Assembly (NCBI RefSeq): GCF_016405965.1
Contig: NZ_JAEFCD010000001.1
Coordinates: forward strand, 1 to 45,714
Source: Alteromonas sp. IB21
GTDB lineage: Bacteria > Pseudomonadota > Gammaproteobacteria > Enterobacterales > Alteromonadaceae
Direction of reading: 5' to 3'
DNA: 45,714 bases
Under the pieces are notes generated by a model. That model was not told the DNA's origin. It was given only the letters and a program-made list of their open reading frames with translations, and did not search any database. The translations under genes and the position numbers were made by a program. Position 1 is the first letter of the stretch. Every line of letters begins with the position of its first letter. Of the stretch, positions 36,098 to 44,359 are shown piece after piece.

Positions 36098-37318
36098 CTA
36101 AAAGCTCACGTCCCACTGTAATGAATAAATAGTGCTATCGCCAACTTCACTTCCAAACTGTTCAAGCGAGACGCGACTTGCCTGTGCGGTTAATTTGTTT
36201 TTATGGCCGTTAAAAAACCAATTCAACGCTACGGTTTTTTCATAGAAACTTTGGTCTTCTTCGCTGGTATCAGGCGAATAGGTAGCAAAGCGCGCTGCAA
36301 TTTCTAAAGGCTTTGGCCACGCGCTTATTGACGCATTTAGAAAGTATCCGGCTTGAATATAGTATCCACGCAACGTTGTTTCGATATTATCATTAGCCAC
36401 ATTAACAATGTTTTTCTCGTGGTATTCTGCTTGAGCGTTAAAGCCCTTGTAAAAGTAAGCCCCATCAATCACGAATTGCTGAACATCATACTGGCCTTCA
36501 ATTTCACCTTCATCAAAGTTGGTTAAATTGCCGCCACCCGATGAAGAAAAACGGGTGAACTGACTTTTGAATTTTGCCCCCGCGATGGCTATAGCAGCTT
36601 TAGGCGTAGAAGAACGTTTAATATCGCTGTTATCAAAACCAACCTCCTCACCTAAGAAGTTCCACTGTAAGCGACCTGAGTACATGGCCTCACCATCATG
36701 ATTACTATAGTCACCACGACCTGAACCATTAAACATACCTGCCCAGTAATTGAAATTAGCAGCACCGCCGTTATCGATATGACCGTAAATAGAAGCGCCC
36801 ATTTGTCTGTCTAGCGTGAATATCCTATTGATTATCGAGCGGTCCATCATTTGTTGACCTCCGCTACTTACGCTTCGCTCTCTTGAGTATTCGACTTTCC
36901 ACTGACCAAGCTTTGCGCTTATCGAGTTATACTTTTCAAACGCTATTGTGGCATTAAATGTTCTTTGATCGGCAGCGTCATACTCGATATCGTAAGTGAT
37001 CCAAGGTTCGCCGATATGGCCATCGACCTTGATACGCGCTCGATTAACACCGAATTGATTTCCACCAACGTGGTCGAAATCGCTGGGCTGCGTAGGTTGA
37101 CCAGCCCCTGGATTGGCATAGCGAAACTGGATACGCCCGCGAACGCGCAAAGAAAACTGCTGGTTGTCACTTTTATAGCTAAGGCCATTGCCTGTATACG
37201 CCGAAGGTACAACATCTGATGTTGCTACCTCTTCACAAGCTACACCTTTAATCGATAGAGACGACGCGAAGAAAAGCCCTAAAAAAAGAGATAATGAAAA
37301 TTGAGATTTGAAGCGCAA
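36098..37318 (-). CDS. Phosphate-selective-type porin (OprO/OprP family)
   Basis: This 406-residue outer-membrane porin has a signal peptide (LSLFLGLFFASSLSIKGVAC region). Typical OprP-family phrases are FSLRVRGRIQFRYANPG, FGVNRARIKVDGHIGEPWITYDIEYDAAD, and SISAKLGQWKVEYSRERSVSSGGQQMMDRSIIN. The terminal strand ends SLQWDVSF with a final aromatic. The start is a TTG with no convincing ribosome binding site; no ATG or GTG is in frame nearby, so the exact start is uncertain. Family members pass phosphate or pyrophosphate in Pseudomonas, but the lysine ladder that gives anion selectivity cannot be checked here, so 'phosphate' is by family only. It converges on the kinase gene (9 bases apart). 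Confidence 0.85.
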   Translation of the reverse strand: MRFKSQFSLSLFLGLFFASSLSIKGVACEEVATSDVVPSAYTGNGLSYKSDNQQFSLRVRGRIQFRYANPGAGQPTQPSDFDHVGGNQFGVNRARIKVDGHIGEPWITYDIEYDAADQRTFNATIAFEKYNSISAKLGQWKVEYSRERSVSSGGQQMMDRSIINRIFTLDRQMGASIYGHIDNGGAANFNYWAGMFNGSGRGDYSNHDGEAMYSGRLQWNFLGEEVGFDNSDIKRSSTPKAAIAIAGAKFKSQFTRFSSSGGGNLTNFDEGEIEGQYDVQQFVIDGAYFYKGFNAQAEYHEKNIVNVANDNIETTLRGYYIQAGYFLNASISAWPKPLEIAARFATYSPDTSEEDQSFYEKTVALNWFFNGHKNKLTAQASRVSLEQFGSEVGDSTIYSLQWDVSF

Positions 37319-37413
37319 AACACACTGAGAATACGGAAATTTAAGTGCAGGATATAGACTTTAGTATAAGATTCAAGAGCACTGACACAAAAATGACATA
37401 AAAATGTAATATT

Positions 37414-38466
37414 TCACGTTGAACCGCTAGTTTCTTGGCCTAAAAGCGCATTAGCCGGTAAGTGGGGGCTTCCCAATTGTGCGTGCTCTGACTGTTTTAC
37501 CAAAGATACGATATGGCGATTAACAGGAGTAAGCATCTTATTTTTCTCCCCTAACCTCACAATTTCACCATTGAGATAATCCACTTCCGTTCGTCTTCCT
37601 AGCAATAAATCCTCATACATTGATGAGCGAGCTTCGGGGTCTATTTTGAGCGTCGATGCCGCCACAATATTGAACAGAAAATTGGGCAGTTTCATGATTG
37701 TCGGCATTAATTGAGGGATGACTTTCCCTGTTCTAGCGGGTGTGATCCCGTCGGCTTTAAGCACAGACAATGCCTCGGATAGCACCTTTGCCATTACCAG
37801 TCTGTATTGCCTGTCGCCCAGCTGCGATTTTAGCGGCATACCCGATAATGCATTAACGGCATTGTTTAGGTTCATAACAAGTTTGCCATACTGGACGGCA
37901 GCCATATCGTTGTATACCGTTACAGGGAGCGACGCGTTTTCAAGCGCCTCAATAAGGTCTTTGCATCTATTATCAGGGTCTTCTAAGGCGATATTGCCTT
38001 CAGTACCACAGTGGAAGTGTCCGTGGCCCTTATAAAGAACATTGAAAGGCACCATACCAGCAATAACAGTCTGGTTCAGCTTTTGGCGAAGCACCTGCGC
38101 GTTACTTACGCCGTTCTGAAGACTTATGACAACGGCAGAGGGTTTGGCCCACAACTTGATAATATCTGACGCCTGCTCGGTGTCTTGGCTTTTTACGCAT
38201 AACAAAATGAAATCTGCAATGGCTAAGCTATCGTTATTCAATGAAAAATTGACGTGTTCAGCATCGGTAACTTGATTGCGGCCTTGCCAGTCGGTCACTT
38301 TCAAGCCATTTGCCACAATGTCGTCGTATAATCGCTGTCGCCCAATAAGCTTAAGCGTATTCGAACTGTTGAATGCAGGGCCGGACTCAAACAAGCAACC
38401 TGCTATATAACAACCAATACTACCCGCGCCTAACACCACGATATTCATTGATGTTTTTCCTATCAT
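37414..38466 (-). CDS. 2-dehydropantoate 2-reductase-like protein
   Basis: This 350-residue protein belongs to the ketopantoate reductase (PanE/ApbA) family, reducing 2-dehydropantoate to pantoate with NADPH in pantothenate synthesis. The N-terminal Rossmann loop is NIVVLGAGSIGCYIAGCL, followed by LLCVKSQDTEQ and SLQNGVSNAQVLRQKL. The catalytic lysine is probably the one in QYGKLVMNLNNAVNALSG. It is longer than E. coli PanE (303). Start is MIGKTSMN; a second ATG seven residues in would also keep the whole Rossmann motif, and ribosome binding sites are weak for both. No other pantothenate gene is nearby, so a different 2-oxoacid substrate is possible. Confidence 0.85.
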   Translation of the reverse strand: MIGKTSMNIVVLGAGSIGCYIAGCLFESGPAFNSSNTLKLIGRQRLYDDIVANGLKVTDWQGRNQVTDAEHVNFSLNNDSLAIADFILLCVKSQDTEQASDIIKLWAKPSAVVISLQNGVSNAQVLRQKLNQTVIAGMVPFNVLYKGHGHFHCGTEGNIALEDPDNRCKDLIEALENASLPVTVYNDMAAVQYGKLVMNLNNAVNALSGMPLKSQLGDRQYRLVMAKVLSEALSVLKADGITPARTGKVIPQLMPTIMKLPNFLFNIVAASTLKIDPEARSSMYEDLLLGRRTEVDYLNGEIVRLGEKNKMLTPVNRHIVSLVKQSEHAQLGSPHLPANALLGQETSGST

Positions 38467-38666
38467 GACTAACTTTCTGCTATTTAGTTAGACTGCTTCT
38501 TAATAAACAAAATGTAAACATAAAAATCACACAGAAATAACAAAAAACGTTTTGTATCAGTTATTTCCTATTAGTTTGATTCAATCTTTCAATTTTCCCG
38601 TGCTACGTGATCTCCCTACAATTAGACCAAGTAGTCAATTTAGATATGGTCAAATGGAAGGTAATC

Positions 38667-39716
38667 ATGTTCGGTCAACAATGTGCGTCAACCTACACCC
38701 GCAACACTGAAGGTACTGCCAATAACAAAGTTGCTCTAGTCGCAGAAGGTGGCGGTCAGCGCGGTATCTTTACAGCTGGTGTACTTGATACATGGTTAGA
38801 CGCCGGATACGACCCGTTCGACATTCTCATTGGTACATCAGCAGGTTCACAAAACTTAACGAGCTTTGTGGCGCGTCAAAAAGGCTATGCAAAACGCTTA
38901 ATCCGCGGCTTAACAAGACACAAACGTTTCTTTCAAATGGGACGAGGCTTAATGGGTAAACACATTGTCGATTTGGACTGGTACTTTGATAAAACCCAAG
39001 AAGCGAACCGTTTGCTTGATCTCGACACTGCGGAGGCTAACGTGGCGAACAGAGAAATTTTGTTTACCGCCACAAATGTTAGAGATAGAAAGGCTTATTT
39101 TTTAAACCCAATGAAAAGCCAAAATAACTGGGTTGAATTGATAAAGGCATCCAGCGCACTCCCCTTACTATACAAACAAGGCGTACCGCTTCACACTGAA
39201 GTAGAGGCTCAAAAGGCTGCCAATAATGATTTTTACCTAGATGGTGGATTAGCCGCGCCTTTGCCAGTAACTGAAGCTTACAAACGGGGCGCGACCAAAA
39301 TCGTGGTTATTAGAACGGTAGACCAAGGTTTTCAGGCACAGTCACCTTGGCTGAAAAAGCTAAGCGCAGTGATGTGCGCAACAGGTACTTGCCCAAAGAC
39401 TATCGACTACCTACTGCAACACGAGCACGGTTATCAAAAAGAATTGGCATTTATTGAAAACCCGCCTGATGGTGTGGAAATTGTTCAAATATTTGCATCA
39501 GATAAGCTGCAAAGTAAGCTACTTGGTAGCACCGACGCGCAGCTTCGCCATGATTATAAACTAGGAACAATGGCAGGGGCATCGTTTCTGAAATCGATTG
39601 AACTGCCTTTAAGCACTATTGGCAGAAACAAGCGCTACATATCGCCAGAAGCTCAACATCCTGATCAACTTACGCTAGCTAGACCAGATGCAACTTCACT
39701 AGGCCTCAGTGCTTAA
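38667..39716 (+). CDS. yjjU: Patatin-like phospholipase, YjjU type
   Basis: This is a 349-residue patatin-fold serine lipase/acyl hydrolase. The oxyanion-hole motif is AEGGGQRGIFTAGVL, the nucleophile elbow is LIGTSAGSQN (Ser of GTSAG), and the catalytic Asp is in YLDGGLAAPLPV; the Ser-Asp dyad is therefore complete. The length and the later phrase EHGYQKELAFIEN resemble E. coli YjjU (about 357). The frame can open at 38607 (GTG) or 38646 (ATG), but ATG at 38667 is preceded by GGAAGG at 38656-38661 with 5-base spacing and is chosen. It has no signal peptide, so it is likely cytoplasmic or membrane-associated; the substrate is presumably membrane lipid. Confidence 0.85.
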   Translation: MFGQQCASTYTRNTEGTANNKVALVAEGGGQRGIFTAGVLDTWLDAGYDPFDILIGTSAGSQNLTSFVARQKGYAKRLIRGLTRHKRFFQMGRGLMGKHIVDLDWYFDKTQEANRLLDLDTAEANVANREILFTATNVRDRKAYFLNPMKSQNNWVELIKASSALPLLYKQGVPLHTEVEAQKAANNDFYLDGGLAAPLPVTEAYKRGATKIVVIRTVDQGFQAQSPWLKKLSAVMCATGTCPKTIDYLLQHEHGYQKELAFIENPPDGVEIVQIFASDKLQSKLLGSTDAQLRHDYKLGTMAGASFLKSIELPLSTIGRNKRYISPEAQHPDQLTLARPDATSLGLSA

Positions 39717-39766
39717 AAAACGGTTACAAAGATTTTCTACACGATTGAAACAGTAAAATGATAATA

Positions 39767-39801
39767 AAAAGCCAGCTATTTTCTGAGCATAGCTGGCTTT
39801 T
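39767..39801. terminator. Bidirectional terminator between convergent genes
   Basis: A 13-base-pair stem, AAAAGCCAGCTAT (39767-39779) with ATAGCTGGCTTTT (39789-39801), closes a 9-base loop. A-runs on the left and T-runs on the right let it serve both the patatin gene and the receptor ending at 39822. Confidence 0.85.
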
Positions 39802-39821
39802 CGCTGCGAAATTACGAGTTA

Positions 39822-42335
39822 CTAGTCAAACATGTAAGATATCGTTGCGCCGAACGTTCTGGGCTGACTTGGGTAAGCATTAAAACTACCAGCCTGTATG
39901 GGTGGTGGAAATGCTGACAGATAGTATTCATCATTGTTTAAATTCCTCACCCATAGTTGAACACTAATTCCGTTTGTAAAAATTAATCCTGCACTGGCAT
40001 TTAGCATATTAACTTCACGAGTGAGTTCAGGTGGAACATTCTCTACAAGTTGTGTTTCACTCTCATGTAAATAATCACTTCGAATAAAGCCAGTAGTACC
40101 ATTTTCGAATTCTAGGTGATAAGTCAAGCCTGCAACGAAGCTTCGCTCATGTATCCCTGCGGGCTGCGTACCTGATAGATCGATTGGTCCATTCACACCA
40201 TTTGCACCAACAAAAGAGTCGTAAACCGGATCTAGTATTGTTGCGGCAAAGCTAAATACTAAATTCTCTGTTACATCTAGGGTTGAATCAAATTCGAGCC
40301 CCTGAGTTGACTGTTTCCCGGCATTCGCCAGCACGTATCCCGTGCCTACAAATGTACTCGATTGAAAGCCTTCGATTGTTTGGTCAAATAGAGTGACGTT
40401 AAATGCTCCATGTTTGAACCTTGCTTTTAACCCCAATTCATAAACGGTTGATTCTTCGGGCCCCGCATAGCGGGTTCCATAAGTCTGATTAACACGTGCT
40501 AAATTTCCAGATTCTAGTGCCGATTGATCAGAAGCAAACGGCCGAGTGTCACGTGAAAGGTTCCATGAAGAGGCTTTGAAGCCTGTTGCAGCAGTAGCGA
40601 ATACGTTAACGTTTTGATTAATCTCGTATGCGATACGCGCACTCCATGTCACTTTATCATCGTTAGTGTTACCGTCTTCCACAGTATTAGGAAAAACGAG
40701 TTGCGGAGGCAAAAACTGAACGCCTTGGAGCGTGGGAATAAAACCAGCTAAAGCCGGCACTGCTGTAGATAAAGGCACACCGAAAACCGTCTGGCCATTT
40801 ATGATGTCGATAGACGACAGTACTTCGTTGTTAATTTGTTCTACCGATACGTCTTTCTCATCTTCTGTGTAACTGACCCCAACTGTTGTAGTGAGCCTAT
40901 CTGAAATATGATAATCAAGATTAAAGAACACAGATAATGCATCATTTTTTTGTAAAAACTCGCTATTCACGAACTGGTTTTCATTAAAAAAAGTACCCGG
41001 AGCTTGACCATACAAAGGTTCAAAAGCGCCAAGAAATCCATCGGGGAAAACCGCGTCAAATGGCAACGGTGTGGGTAACGAAGCGAGAGCTTGTGCTACC
41101 CCCGAATTCAACAGTACATCAAAATAAGGCCGGATGTTTTGACCGTAGAATAAGGTATCACCTGTGTCTACCTCTTCTGAGAAGTAGAACATACCGAACA
41201 TCCAATCCACTGTATTATCACCAACGGAAGTAAGTCGGAGTTCCTGAGTGAAGGTATCTATCTCTGTGTGCCCTTCCTCTGTCAAAATATCGAGCGATGT
41301 ATAATCTACATCCGCGAAATAGTCAGATTTATTGTTTCTGTAAGCGGTAATAGAGGTTAACGCGAACGTATCAAAATCTACGTCGATTTGCAGAGAGACC
41401 CCGCCATCTTCTACCGTATTACTAGGATTAAAATTCAGCGCAGATTTAAAAGCAAAGGGATCATCGGTTTCTAGCACCGTTCCCCCTAACGCGCGTACGA
41501 CAGCGGTGGTAGGCCCGTTAATAACGTCTGCCACTGTACAACAGCGCTCATCTATTTCACTGTAATCTGCAATAAATCTAAACTTAACATCTGTGCTAGG
41601 TTCGTATAGAGCTTGACCTCTGATATTCCACCTATCACGATTGTTTAACTTATCTACACCTTCAACAACGCTTTCAGTATAACCATCACGTTTGTTCACT
41701 CCACCAGATAAACTAAATGCAACTTCTTCGGTTATGCCATTTGTATAGTATCCCTTTAATAATCGCTGATTATAATTGCCCACCCCTAGCGTCAATTTAC
41801 CCTCCTCGGTGAACGATGGGCCTTGGGTTCGTATACTTATTACCCCAGCCGATGCGTTTTTTCCAAAGAGTGTACTTTGCGGGCCGCTTAATACTTCAAC
41901 CTGCTGAACACGGGGTAAGTCGCCAATTTGCGAGGCAGCTCTTGAGCGGTATACACCGTCAATAAAAACCCCAACGGAAGGCTCAATTCCCGTGTTGTTC
42001 GCACCATTACCAAAGCCGCGAATTGAGAAATTTGTATTTGCTGAACGTTGTAAGGGGTTTACTCTTAAGGTTGGCACCAACGCCTGTAAATCCTGAATAT
42101 CTAGCACTTGAGTTTGCTCAATCGCTTCGCCGCTCGTAACAGACACTGCGATAGGCGTTTCCTGGAGTCCCGTACTTCGCTTTGACGCAGTAATCAGTAT
42201 TTGTTCATACAGCTCGTCTTCGGCTTGCTCGTTAGTTTCCTGCGACATAGCTGCTTGGCAATGCAAGCCTAAGCATAACGCAACTAACGTGGCAGTGCGG
42301 TTTGGGTTAAAGCGGGCGGGTAAGCGTTTACTCAT
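39822..42335 (-). CDS. Large TonB-dependent receptor of unknown substrate
   Basis: This 837-residue TonB-dependent outer-membrane receptor has a signal peptide (TATLVALCLGLHCQAAMS). A TonB-box-like EDELYEQILITASKR precedes the plug, with TPIAVSVTSGEAIEQTQ, NFSIRGFGNGANN, FIDGVYRSRAAS and VEVLSGPQSTLFGKNASAGVISI. The barrel ends TFGATISYMFD; the final Asp after the aromatic is slightly unusual. The plug phrases belong to the large group common in Alteromonas and sphingomonads, whose ligands range from siderophores to organic nutrients. No Fur box is evident upstream. It converges with the patatin gene. Ligand not readable. Confidence 0.9.
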   Translation of the reverse strand: MSKRLPARFNPNRTATLVALCLGLHCQAAMSQETNEQAEDELYEQILITASKRSTGLQETPIAVSVTSGEAIEQTQVLDIQDLQALVPTLRVNPLQRSANTNFSIRGFGNGANNTGIEPSVGVFIDGVYRSRAASQIGDLPRVQQVEVLSGPQSTLFGKNASAGVISIRTQGPSFTEEGKLTLGVGNYNQRLLKGYYTNGITEEVAFSLSGGVNKRDGYTESVVEGVDKLNNRDRWNIRGQALYEPSTDVKFRFIADYSEIDERCCTVADVINGPTTAVVRALGGTVLETDDPFAFKSALNFNPSNTVEDGGVSLQIDVDFDTFALTSITAYRNNKSDYFADVDYTSLDILTEEGHTEIDTFTQELRLTSVGDNTVDWMFGMFYFSEEVDTGDTLFYGQNIRPYFDVLLNSGVAQALASLPTPLPFDAVFPDGFLGAFEPLYGQAPGTFFNENQFVNSEFLQKNDALSVFFNLDYHISDRLTTTVGVSYTEDEKDVSVEQINNEVLSSIDIINGQTVFGVPLSTAVPALAGFIPTLQGVQFLPPQLVFPNTVEDGNTNDDKVTWSARIAYEINQNVNVFATAATGFKASSWNLSRDTRPFASDQSALESGNLARVNQTYGTRYAGPEESTVYELGLKARFKHGAFNVTLFDQTIEGFQSSTFVGTGYVLANAGKQSTQGLEFDSTLDVTENLVFSFAATILDPVYDSFVGANGVNGPIDLSGTQPAGIHERSFVAGLTYHLEFENGTTGFIRSDYLHESETQLVENVPPELTREVNMLNASAGLIFTNGISVQLWVRNLNNDEYYLSAFPPPIQAGSFNAYPSQPRTFGATISYMFD

Positions 42336-42788
42336 CTTTTACGATTCTCTTGCTAATTATTGTTTTAAAGAGCCTCTGCTTACACGGCAAATTCAACATG
42401 GCTCAAAATTTAGTCGTATTTACAATAACTACGCTGCCATCAAGATGTAAACAAAATGTATATTAGTTGATGACAAGAATGGTAGCGGGTAAAACGATTA
42501 CAATGCTACCTAAAGCAGGAAAATAGAGGGATGTATAGAAGCCTGACAGGGTTTATAGGGAGATATTTAATATTTTAATATATGCGAATCATTGAAATCG
42601 ATTAAGTAGAATAAAGTTCGTCATTAGAGAGCAAATATCCTTAGCGTTTATTGTTAGTTTTAATGCGTTGCGCATGGAAGCAACAAAAACCATAAGCCCT
42701 TGATTAAATAGAACTTTAAATTATCAAACTTGACAGAGGGTACTAAAAAAATTATAAAACGCGTTTTTAGCACAAAGCGAAGTAAACC
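42336..42788. other. Divergent intergenic region, receptor / 144-aa protein
   Basis: 453 AT-rich bases. The right end holds the near-consensus promoter of the 42789 gene. A TGTAAACA element and the 13-mer TAAACAAAATGTA (42448-42460) lie upstream of the receptor; the same 13-mer occurs at 38504-38516. A possible minus-strand promoter, TTTACA then TTATTG, falls around 42427-42456. No gene or RNA is visible in 42465-42720. Confidence 0.45.
42730..42758 (+). promoter_or_regulatory. Near-consensus sigma70 promoter
   Basis: TTGACA (42730-42735), a 17-base spacer and TATAAA (42753-42758). The 12-base palindrome AAAACGCGTTTT (42756-42767) overlaps the end of the -10 and the expected start of transcription, which could be an operator or chance. 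The leader to the ATG at 42789 is about 24 bases. Confidence 0.75.
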
Positions 42789-43223
42789 ATGTCAGAACTA
42801 TCAACACCCGTAAAACAGACCGAAGCGCACAAACTTATTGAAGGCCTATTGAAATCTAGCGAGCCAGCTGCTGAACTAGATAAAATTTCTGAAGAGTACA
42901 ATATCGCTAACTGGGGCCAATCTAACGCGGTTTCAGCCAATCTGTATGACGCTGTACGCGATTTGCTTGGCAAAGGCGTAGTGACAGGCAACGACCTTGT
43001 TGCAGGCAAAGATACAATGGACCCTATCGTACATAAGGTCCAGGCAGAGACAGAAAAGCTTATCGCTAACCCAAGTGAAGCAGACCCTGACCGTGTTCAA
43101 ACGTTTGTTCTTGGCTTCCTACGCACCTTCGTTAGTCAATTACTCCATCCAGGTACAAAGAAAGCGATTTACGCGAAAAAGCTTCCTGATTTAATCAAGC
43201 TACATCAGCAAATTGCGAAGTGA
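42789..43223 (+). CDS. Unknown soluble protein behind a strong promoter (144 aa)
   Basis: I do not recognise this 144-residue protein. It has no signal peptide, cysteine or membrane segment and looks all-helical and acidic in the first half. Phrases such as DKISEEYNIANWGQSNAVSANLYDAVRDLLGKG and DPDRVQTFVLGFLRTFVSQLLHPGTKKA may be helical hairpins. Codon use is similar to housekeeping neighbours, with a near-consensus promoter at 42730-42758 and a strong terminator after it, so abundant expression from a single gene is likely. A weak AAGCGAAG precedes the ATG. No function is offered. Confidence 0.8.
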   Translation: MSELSTPVKQTEAHKLIEGLLKSSEPAAELDKISEEYNIANWGQSNAVSANLYDAVRDLLGKGVVTGNDLVAGKDTMDPIVHKVQAETEKLIANPSEADPDRVQTFVLGFLRTFVSQLLHPGTKKAIYAKKLPDLIKLHQQIAK

Positions 43224-43531
43224 TTGATTTACAGCACTAATATAACCGAGAGAAACTCACTGCACGTGAGTTTCTTTTTTGAAAGGAACGCTTTGCGTTT
43301 TTATTAAATACCTTTGGTGTTGCCTAAGCTGATCATTACTTAAATCGACTACGTTTTAATAATCGACATTATTACCTTCCCAACGACTTGCGGTTACGCG
43401 CATTGAGGCTGAGTTTCTCTAAACTTTTTTATATAGTTATTGGTGTGGGAAATAAATCTCAACGCATAAACGTGTCGCCAAAAAAGGAGCGTAAACAGGC
43501 TCAACTACGATTTCTCAGCGACAGATCAGTT
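43224..43531. other. Non-coding stretch after the 144-aa gene
   Basis: Besides the terminator at 43251-43280, a second small hairpin (AACGC-TTT-GCGTT, 43287-43299) is followed by a T-run. A 106-codon plus-strand frame at 43388-43708 is an antisense shadow of the secreted protein gene. AAAAAAGGAGCG near 43481 looks like a ribosome binding site but no start follows. Confidence 0.5.
43251..43280 (+). terminator. Rho-independent terminator after the 144-aa gene
   Basis: A 10-base-pair stem, AGAAACTCAC (43251-43260) with GTGAGTTTCT (43266-43275), closes a 5-base loop and is followed by TTTTT. It lies 28 bases after the stop. Confidence 0.88.
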
Positions 43532-43981
43532 CTACTTTCTAAATATCAGTTCTTGCATCAACTGTTCACTCATAATACGGCGTATAGCGACACGGTCTCC
43601 GCTTTGCTCTTCCATTTTATCCAGGCTTTTCTTCGACCATTCTATCCACGCTGCGTAACGCTCATCGTTCTCAGATTCAGATGGCCAATTAGTAAACATA
43701 GTCAGTAAATAAAGCGTTGCTTCACCCTCTCGTGGGTAGAGGTTGCCAATCACTTTATAGCCGTTAATCCATCCCTTCGATTTTGCAAACTCCATGGAAG
43801 AACGCCACTCATTTGCTAAGTGGTTCCCGTAATCTAGCCAGTGGCCATCTTTCACTTCGATGGCTGTCACTTCCCAGTAGTCTCCCCCTTTGAATACCCT
43901 TTCATCCGCCATAGTATTAAATGACGATACAGCGATAAAGTAAGCTACGACCACGATAAATAATTTAAACGTGCGTTTCAT
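43532..43981 (-). CDS. Small secreted protein of unknown function (149 aa)
   Basis: This protein has a clear signal peptide (MKRTFKLFIVVVAYFIAVSS, then FNTMADE), so it is exported, probably periplasmic. The mature part is tryptophan-rich (YWEVTAIEVKDGHWLDYGNHL, ANEWRSSMEFAKSKGWINGYKVIG, TMFTNWPSESENDERYAAWIEW). Alternation of strands and helices suggests a dimeric alpha/beta-barrel (ferredoxin-like) fold, but I cannot name a family. No cysteines appear in the mature part. The ATG at 43981 follows GGAAGG. The gene is alone. Confidence 0.75.
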   Translation of the reverse strand: MKRTFKLFIVVVAYFIAVSSFNTMADERVFKGGDYWEVTAIEVKDGHWLDYGNHLANEWRSSMEFAKSKGWINGYKVIGNLYPREGEATLYLLTMFTNWPSESENDERYAAWIEWSKKSLDKMEEQSGDRVAIRRIMSEQLMQELIFRK

Positions 43982-44115
43982 AACATATTTCCTTCCGCTT
44001 TAACGTAGTTTTACCCTGCCAACATGACAAAGTATTTTTGTACAACAAGATTAAAGTAGCACATGTACAATTTTTAACCACACAAAGTGTATTCAAGGCG
44101 CTTTATTACAGGCAC

Positions 44116-44139
44116 AAAAAAACCGGCGTAAAGCCGGTT
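44116..44139 (-). terminator. Terminator after tRNA-Ser
   Basis: On the minus strand the 7-base-pair stem GCCGGTT region (44121-44127 with 44133-44139) closes a 5-base loop and is followed by a T-run (44116-44122), 10 bases past the tRNA 3' end. Confidence 0.85.
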
Positions 44140-44148
44140 CTTTGTATT

Positions 44149-44238
44149 TGGCGGAGAGAGAGGGATTCGAACCCTCGTTAGGTTTAACCCTAAACACACT
44201 TTCCAGGCGTGCGCCTTCAGCCACTCAGCCACCTCTCC
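44149..44238 (-). tRNA. tRNA-Ser (anticodon GGA)
   Basis: On the minus strand the gene runs from GGAGAGG at 44238 down to an encoded CCA at 44151-44149, about 90 bases. It has a long variable arm, typical of serine tRNAs; the anticodon GGA is read in GCCTGGAAAGTG; the T-loop is GGTTCGAATCC. The acceptor stem pairs GGAGAG with CTCTCC. It is followed by its own terminator and lies 121 bases downstream of the nadA stop on the same strand. Confidence 0.96.
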
Positions 44239-44359
44239 AAATTTTTTATCAAGAAGATTTCGACGACGAAAATCCTTGAGCGCGCGTATAGTAGGTAAAG
44301 CCGCGCGCTTAATCAAGAACTTGCTGGAAAATATTCAACAAGTGCTTATAAAACGTGCG

